Origin: Planctomycetota bacterium | GTDB taxonomy: Bacteria; Planctomycetota; Planctomycetia; Pirellulales; Thermoguttaceae | Length of the DNA stretch: 9,902 bases | Direction: 5' to 3' | Assembly: GCA_023397045.1 (NCBI GenBank) | Contig: JAEWUR010000167.1 | Coordinates: 1-9,902, forward strand | Part shown: positions 6,448 through 9,902 of the stretch, piece after piece | How positions within the stretch are numbered: position 1 is the first letter of the stretch | Layout of the letters: the number at the start of each line of letters is the position of its first letter | Notes under the pieces: model-generated | The model's database searches: none | Seen by the model: only the letters and a program-made list of their open reading frames with translations | Told to the model about the DNA's origin: nothing | Program-made: the position numbers and the translations under genes

Positions 6448-6574
6448 ATTGTAGGAGACGGATGGATGTGCGATGGCACACGAATGGCCCGAGGGTTTTC
6501 GCCCGGCTGCCATTCGTGTGTCCCGTCGCTCCCCGTTTGACACGACAACCTCGAGAACGACACCAGGTGGACGG
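6448..6574 (+). repeat. Gap with long intergenic hairpin
   Basis: The gap holds a long inverted repeat: 6475-6488 pairs with 6509-6522, giving a 14-bp stem with a single G-T pair. Its core arms CACACGAATGGC and GCCATTCGTGTG are perfect. The 20-base loop can pair further (CCGAGGG against GCCCGG with a bulge). No T-run follows, so it is not a standard intrinsic terminator. It resembles the REP-like palindromes scattered between genes in planctomycetes, but could also protect mRNA ends or tune expression within the operon. The rest of the gap shows only the ribosome binding site of the next gene (AGGTGG, four bases before the ATG at 6575). Confidence 0.7.
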
Positions 6575-7387
6575 ATGACACATTTCCTAGGAATGAGGCG
6601 AGCGTTATTTGCGGTGTTGGCTGCGGCGGTTGCGGCCAATTCGGCCTCGGCCGTCGATATTCATTTGGGCACGATGAAGGCCGACCGCATCCTGTTTTTT
6701 GGCAACAGCATCACGATGTCGCCTACGCCTGTGGCGGGCACGAATTGGCCGGGCGGCTGGGGAATGGCGGCCAGTGAGCCGGCGAAGGACTACGTTCATC
6801 TCGTGGTGGGCTCCATCTCCGAGACCGCCGTCGCGATGCCGGAGTACATGGCCACGTACAATCTCGATTTCGAGTTGAACCATGCAACGTATGATTTCCA
6901 ATCGGCCGCCTTTCAGGAGCAACTGGCGTTCCAGCCCGACATCGTCGTGGTTGCAATCGGCGAGAACGTCCCCGCGTTGAGCACGCCCGAGCAGGTGACC
7001 GGGTACGCCGCCGCGTTTGGCAACCTTTTGAGCACCTTTAAGAGCAACGGCAATCCGGAAATCTTTGTCCGAGGCAGTTTCTGGCCGGACGAGACCAAAG
7101 ATACTATCATGAAGCAAGCGGCAATCGCCGCCGGATGCGTGTTTGTCGACCAGAGCGAGGTGGGAATCCCCGAGAATTGGGCCGCGAACGAACCGGGCAA
7201 CCCGTTCCAGAACGATGGCTACGGAGTGAAGGAGCACCCCGGCGATCAGGGCATGCAGGCCATCGCCGACTCGCTCTTCGGCGCGATGGTCGCCCACAGC
7301 GCCCCGGAGCCCGGCTCGGTGGCATTATTGATGATCGGAACGCTCACGGTGCTTATGCATACGTGGGGAAAACGCGAATTCAAATGA
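6575..7387 (+). CDS. Exported SGNH-hydrolase-like protein with PEP-CTERM tail
   Basis: This 270-residue protein is a probable esterase of the SGNH/GDSL fold, which removes acyl groups such as acetyl from sugars or lipids. A signal peptide is present (MRRALFAVLAAAVAANSASA, 7-26). Block I is FFGNSIT (41-47) with nucleophile Ser45. Block II may be GGWGMAAS (60-67), supplying the oxyanion Gly. Block III is AIGEN (127-131) with Asn131. Block V is EHPGDQGMQAIAD (220-232) with His221. The usual Asp three residues before that His is a Val (218), so the triad may be a dyad or use another acid. The end, APEPGSVALLMIGTLTVLMHTWGKR, is a PEP-CTERM signal. The ATG at 6575 is chosen because it sits just before the signal peptide and has an AGGTGG site; the frame is open back to 6473, but that start would lie inside the hairpin. 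The substrate is not evident; a glycan ester fits the neighbouring GH2. Confidence 0.83.
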   Translation: MTHFLGMRRALFAVLAAAVAANSASAVDIHLGTMKADRILFFGNSITMSPTPVAGTNWPGGWGMAASEPAKDYVHLVVGSISETAVAMPEYMATYNLDFELNHATYDFQSAAFQEQLAFQPDIVVVAIGENVPALSTPEQVTGYAAAFGNLLSTFKSNGNPEIFVRGSFWPDETKDTIMKQAAIAAGCVFVDQSEVGIPENWAANEPGNPFQNDGYGVKEHPGDQGMQAIADSLFGAMVAHSAPEPGSVALLMIGTLTVLMHTWGKREFK

Positions 7388-7440
7388 AGGCAACTGCAAC
7401 CGTGTCCTCCGTAGCGGTCATTCCAAATCAAGGCATTGCG

Positions 7441-8409
7441 ATGAGACGTCCATTGCGAAAAAGAGCATTTACGTTGGTCGAGTTGCTTGTGGTTATCACG
7501 ATCATTGGCATTTTGATCGCGCTGTTGCTTCCAGCCGTGCAGGCGGCTCGCGAAGCGGCGCGGCGAATGCAGTGTACGAACAACCTGAAGCAGCTCGGGC
7601 TGGCCTTGGCCAACTACGAGTCGGCCATCGGCTGCTATCCGCCCGGCGTTCTATGGGACGCCAAGAACCATCCCGGCGAGTTGTATGGCGGCACCGGCCC
7701 GCGAACGAACTACCACGTTCACCTGTTCCCCTTCATGGAGAATGGGAACGTCTATGCATCGATTGATTTCTCGGTGCCCGACATCTTGTGGTACGACCAT
7801 AACAGGGATGCAACGGCGATCCCCTTGCCGCATTTGCTTTGCCCGAGCGACGGAATGGGCGGCTCGTTCTACGAGGAGCCCACGCAACGATTCGCGAGGA
7901 ACAACTACTTCGGGGTTTTCAGCGGCAGGCAGATGGGCGACGCATTTTCGACGACTCCCGCCCGGCGAGCGTTCTTCGGCGCGAACATGGTGACCAAGAC
8001 AAACGACATTACCGACGGTCTGAGCAACTCGTTGGCCATGACGGAAGGGCTCACCGCGCCGGTCGATGCGCGCGGCTTCGTTTGGTCTGACGAGCCGTGC
8101 GGATCGATCGTGCATACCGGAGCCGGCCAGACCGCCAACATCCTGACGCCCAACACCCCGCTGCCCGACATCTGCACCAACGCTCCCGCGTGGTGCGCCG
8201 ATCCGAACATTCCGGGCCGACCCTGCAACAAGGACGGCACGTCGGACCATGTGAACCTTGCCGGCGCTGCGCGGAGCGCACATCCCGGCGGCGTCAACGT
8301 GCTGATCGTCGACGGCTCGGTCCATTTCGCCGCCGATTCGATCGAACCGGCCATCTGGCGGGCCTTGGGCACCATCGCCGGCAACGAACCGATCTCGAAT
8401 CCCTTCTGA
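7441..8409 (+). CDS. DUF1559 family pilin-like protein (H-X9-DG C-terminus)
   Basis: This 322-residue protein belongs to the large planctomycete DUF1559 family of type IV pilin/pseudopilin-like exported proteins. The N-terminus is a prepilin signal: a basic leader MRRPLRKRA, then FTLVELLVVITIIGILIALLLPAVQAAREAARR, with Phe10 as the first mature residue and Glu14 as the conserved Glu5. The residue before the cut is Ala rather than the usual Gly. Next comes MQCTNNLKQLGLALANYES, the family hallmark, and the C-terminus has H281-PGGVNVLIV-D291-G292, the H-X9-DG motif. AAGG seven bases before the ATG at 7441 supports the start. An in-frame ATG at 7384 overlaps the previous stop codon as ATGA and would add 19 residues, which is unusual for this family but cannot be excluded. 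Such proteins are thought to be cleaved by a prepilin peptidase and placed in a pseudopilus or the envelope; many copies per genome are normal. Confidence 0.93.
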   Translation: MRRPLRKRAFTLVELLVVITIIGILIALLLPAVQAAREAARRMQCTNNLKQLGLALANYESAIGCYPPGVLWDAKNHPGELYGGTGPRTNYHVHLFPFMENGNVYASIDFSVPDILWYDHNRDATAIPLPHLLCPSDGMGGSFYEEPTQRFARNNYFGVFSGRQMGDAFSTTPARRAFFGANMVTKTNDITDGLSNSLAMTEGLTAPVDARGFVWSDEPCGSIVHTGAGQTANILTPNTPLPDICTNAPAWCADPNIPGRPCNKDGTSDHVNLAGAARSAHPGGVNVLIVDGSVHFAADSIEPAIWRALGTIAGNEPISNPF

Positions 8410-8427
8410 TTTCGGGGGAACAAGCCC

Positions 8428-8859
8428 ATGCGACTCGGTCACCGTGAGACAATATTTACGAGTTTGGCGATTCTGGCCATTGGCCTGACCGGTTGTGGAA
8501 AGGCGGAACGTGGAGCCGTTTCGGGCCAAGTGACCCTCGACGGCCAACCGGTCGACGGCGGCGAAATCCGCTTCTTGCCGGACGTTGGGTTCCCGGCTCG
8601 GGCACGGATTGTTGCCGGGCACTACGAAATCCCATCATCCACCGGACCGAGTGTCGGACCGGTGCGAGTGGAGGTCTTTTGGGTGCATGAAACCGGAAGG
8701 ACACTGCCGGCCAAGCCGCCGGCGGCGCCAGGCACAATGGTGAATGAGACGGCCCAATGCGTGCCCGAGCGGTACAACACTCGATCCGAGCTCAAGGCCG
8801 ACATCACACCCGGTGCGAACACCTACGACCTGACCTTGACCACCCATGCGCAGCAATAA
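8428..8859 (+). CDS. Small lipoprotein with transthyretin-like domain
   Basis: This 143-residue protein has a lipoprotein signal: hydrophobic residues 10-20 and the lipobox LTGC with Cys23 as the lipid-bearing residue. The mature part, GAVSGQVTLDGQPVDGGEIRFLP, has the planctomycete carboxypeptidase-regulatory or transthyretin-like pattern (V-G-V-x-L-D-G-x-P-V-x-G-x-I-x-F-x-P). It continues with a GHYEIPS strand and ends in ITPGANTYDLTLTT. Members of this group are found very often directly after DUF1559 genes, as here (18 bp apart), which suggests a shared envelope role, though the function is unknown. A GGGGGAA stretch upstream of the ATG gives the ribosome binding site. The next gene starts inside its last 14 bases. 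No enzymatic residues are apparent. Confidence 0.88.
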   Translation: MRLGHRETIFTSLAILAIGLTGCGKAERGAVSGQVTLDGQPVDGGEIRFLPDVGFPARARIVAGHYEIPSSTGPSVGPVRVEVFWVHETGRTLPAKPPAAPGTMVNETAQCVPERYNTRSELKADITPGANTYDLTLTTHAQQ

Positions 8860-9902
8860 AACACTACCTGTCGTCTTAGTCTGTTTGGCAACGGCCGTTT
8901 CCTGGGGACAGGAACTGCCCGAGTCGCATCCCGTCCGCACGCCGGTTCGGGTCAACCCTGTTCTGATTCATCCCGCCGAACGCCGGCTCGATCTGGCGGG
9001 CAATTGGCGGTTTTGCCTCGATCCGGCCGACCAGGGAGTTGACCAGCAGTGGTTCAACAATCCGGAGAGGTTCGTCGACACGATCGAAGTGCCCGGGTGC
9101 TGGCAAGGGCAAGGTCTCGGCGGCGACGGGAAGGATACGCTCTGGGACTTTGGCTTCAACGTGCGAGTATTTCGCGCGACCTATTGTGGCACCGGATGGT
9201 ACGGCAAGGATGTCGTCGTCCCCGGCGATTGGAAGGGCTCACGGCTTTGGTTGAACTTCGGCGGCGTGCATCCCAGCGCCGAGGTTTGGCTCAACGGCGT
9301 TCGACTGGGCGAAAACTCGTTGCCATTCGTGCCGTTTGGCTTTGAGGTGACCAACGTGGTGCATTTCGACGCGCCGAACTGGTTGGCCGTGCGCGTCCAC
9401 GAGAAGAACCGCATTTTTGGACTCGCCTATAACTGGCAGGGGAACTGGTCGGGGTTGTATCGCACCGTCGAACTGACCGCTTCCGGCGACTGTTTTCTCG
9501 ATGATCTTCGCGTGCAGCCGGATCTGGACGCAAGGACGCTTCGCCTGAGCGTTGGATTGGGGGGACCTCGCACGAACGGACGGTCGCTGACCCTTAGAAC
9601 GTCGGTTCAGGTGATCGGCGATCCCGCCGCGCCATTCTCGGTCGACATCCCCGTCGAGGCCGATCGCGTCGAGCATGCCATCGATGTTGCTTCGCCGCGC
9701 CCGTGGAGTCCCGACCGGCCGCAATTGTATCGCGTTGACGTTGTTCTTTCGGATGGCGTCACGACGCTGGACGCAGCGAGCGATCGGGTGGGGTTCGTCA
9801 AACTCGCGACGGAAGGAAAGCAAATCCTCGTGAACGGCAGTCCCTACTATTTGCGAGGAACGGGCGATTTCCTGTCGAACCCCGAAACCGGCTGCCCCGA
9901 CA
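8846..9902 (+). CDS. Glycoside hydrolase family 2 protein, C-terminus missing
   Basis: The frame is open from ATG 8846 to the window edge, giving 352 residues. A signal peptide is visible (MRSNKTLPVVLVCLATAVSWG, cut near residue 21), so the enzyme is exported. Residues 45-210 form the GH2 sugar-binding jelly roll: LDLAGNWRFCLDP, VPGCWQGQG, GTGWYGKDVVVP, RLWLNFGGVHPSAEVWLNG and NWQGNWSGLYRTVEL are its landmarks. Residues 211-315 are the immunoglobulin-like domain, ending WSPDRPQLYRVDV. At 315-340, VGFVKLATEGKQILVNGSPYYLRG begins the TIM barrel; the two catalytic Glu lie beyond the edge. The usual N-R/K-H after LRG is replaced by TGDF, so it is a variant subfamily rather than a classic beta-galactosidase or glucuronidase. 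It overlaps the lipoprotein gene by 14 bp in another frame and its ribosome site is weak, so coupled translation is likely. Family members remove galactose, glucuronate or mannose units; the substrate cannot be told here. Confidence 0.9.
   Translation, partial: MRSNKTLPVVLVCLATAVSWGQELPESHPVRTPVRVNPVLIHPAERRLDLAGNWRFCLDPADQGVDQQWFNNPERFVDTIEVPGCWQGQGLGGDGKDTLWDFGFNVRVFRATYCGTGWYGKDVVVPGDWKGSRLWLNFGGVHPSAEVWLNGVRLGENSLPFVPFGFEVTNVVHFDAPNWLAVRVHEKNRIFGLAYNWQGNWSGLYRTVELTASGDCFLDDLRVQPDLDARTLRLSVGLGGPRTNGRSLTLRTSVQVIGDPAAPFSVDIPVEADRVEHAIDVASPRPWSPDRPQLYRVDVVLSDGVTTLDAASDRVGFVKLATEGKQILVNGSPYYLRGTGDFLSNPETGCPD

Noticed and set aside
6473..6574. Earlier start for the SGNH-like gene at 6473
   Set aside because: It would place 34 residues encoded by the hairpin in front of a good signal peptide, which would block normal export.
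7651..8622. Minus-strand frame of 323 codons opposite the DUF1559 gene
   Set aside because: The plus strand carries unmistakable DUF1559 motifs from end to end; the minus translation is Arg/Val-rich and shows no domain.
9239..9823. Minus-strand frame of 194 codons at the right end
   Set aside because: It lies opposite the continuous GH2 reading frame, which carries the jelly-roll landmarks.

Overview
The window looks like a piece of a planctomycete chromosome, most likely from the Pirellulales or a close relative; this is inferred, with no marker gene to prove it. The support is a combination typical of that phylum: high GC content, ECF sigma factors of the Rhodopirellula/Verrucomicrobium type each followed by a membrane FecR-domain protein, secreted proteins with PEP-CTERM sorting tails, a DUF1559 pilin-like protein with an H-X9-DG tail, a short transthyretin-like lipoprotein and a planctomycete-style glycoside hydrolase family 2 protein.

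The layout is two divergent gene clusters around an intergenic region of about 490 bp (2870-3360). Leftward (minus strand) run an ECF sigma factor (2869-2315), a FecR-domain membrane protein with a C-terminal beta-sandwich-like region (2318-597) and a secreted beta-rich protein cut by the window edge (538-1). Rightward (plus strand) run a second ECF sigma factor (3361-3888), a FecR-LamG membrane protein (3890-5698), a secreted PEP-CTERM protein (5749-6447), a PEP-CTERM SGNH-hydrolase-like protein (6575-7387), a DUF1559 pilin-like protein (7441-8409), a lipoprotein (8428-8859) and a GH2 glycosidase that runs off the right edge (8846 onward). Genes in each arm are tightly packed or overlapping, as expected for operons, except for a 127 bp gap at 6448-6574 that holds a long hairpin.

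The simplest reading (inference) is two sibling surface-signalling modules. In each, a membrane-spanning FecR protein exposes a carbohydrate- or ligand-binding-like domain outside the cytoplasm and controls the sigma factor encoded just upstream. The sigma factor would then drive its own operon of exported products. The right-hand cargo (an esterase-like protein, a GH2 enzyme, surface-sorted proteins, a pilin-like protein and a lipoprotein) suggests binding and breakdown of an acylated or otherwise decorated polysaccharide at the cell surface. No exosortase, transporter, transposase, tRNA, rRNA or CRISPR array was seen.

The least explained parts are the divergent intergenic region (a G11 tract, two inverted repeats and a possible 33-codon leader ORF coupled to the leftward sigma gene), the 14-bp-stem hairpin at 6475-6522, and a membrane-segment motif shared almost word for word by the two otherwise diverged FecR proteins.
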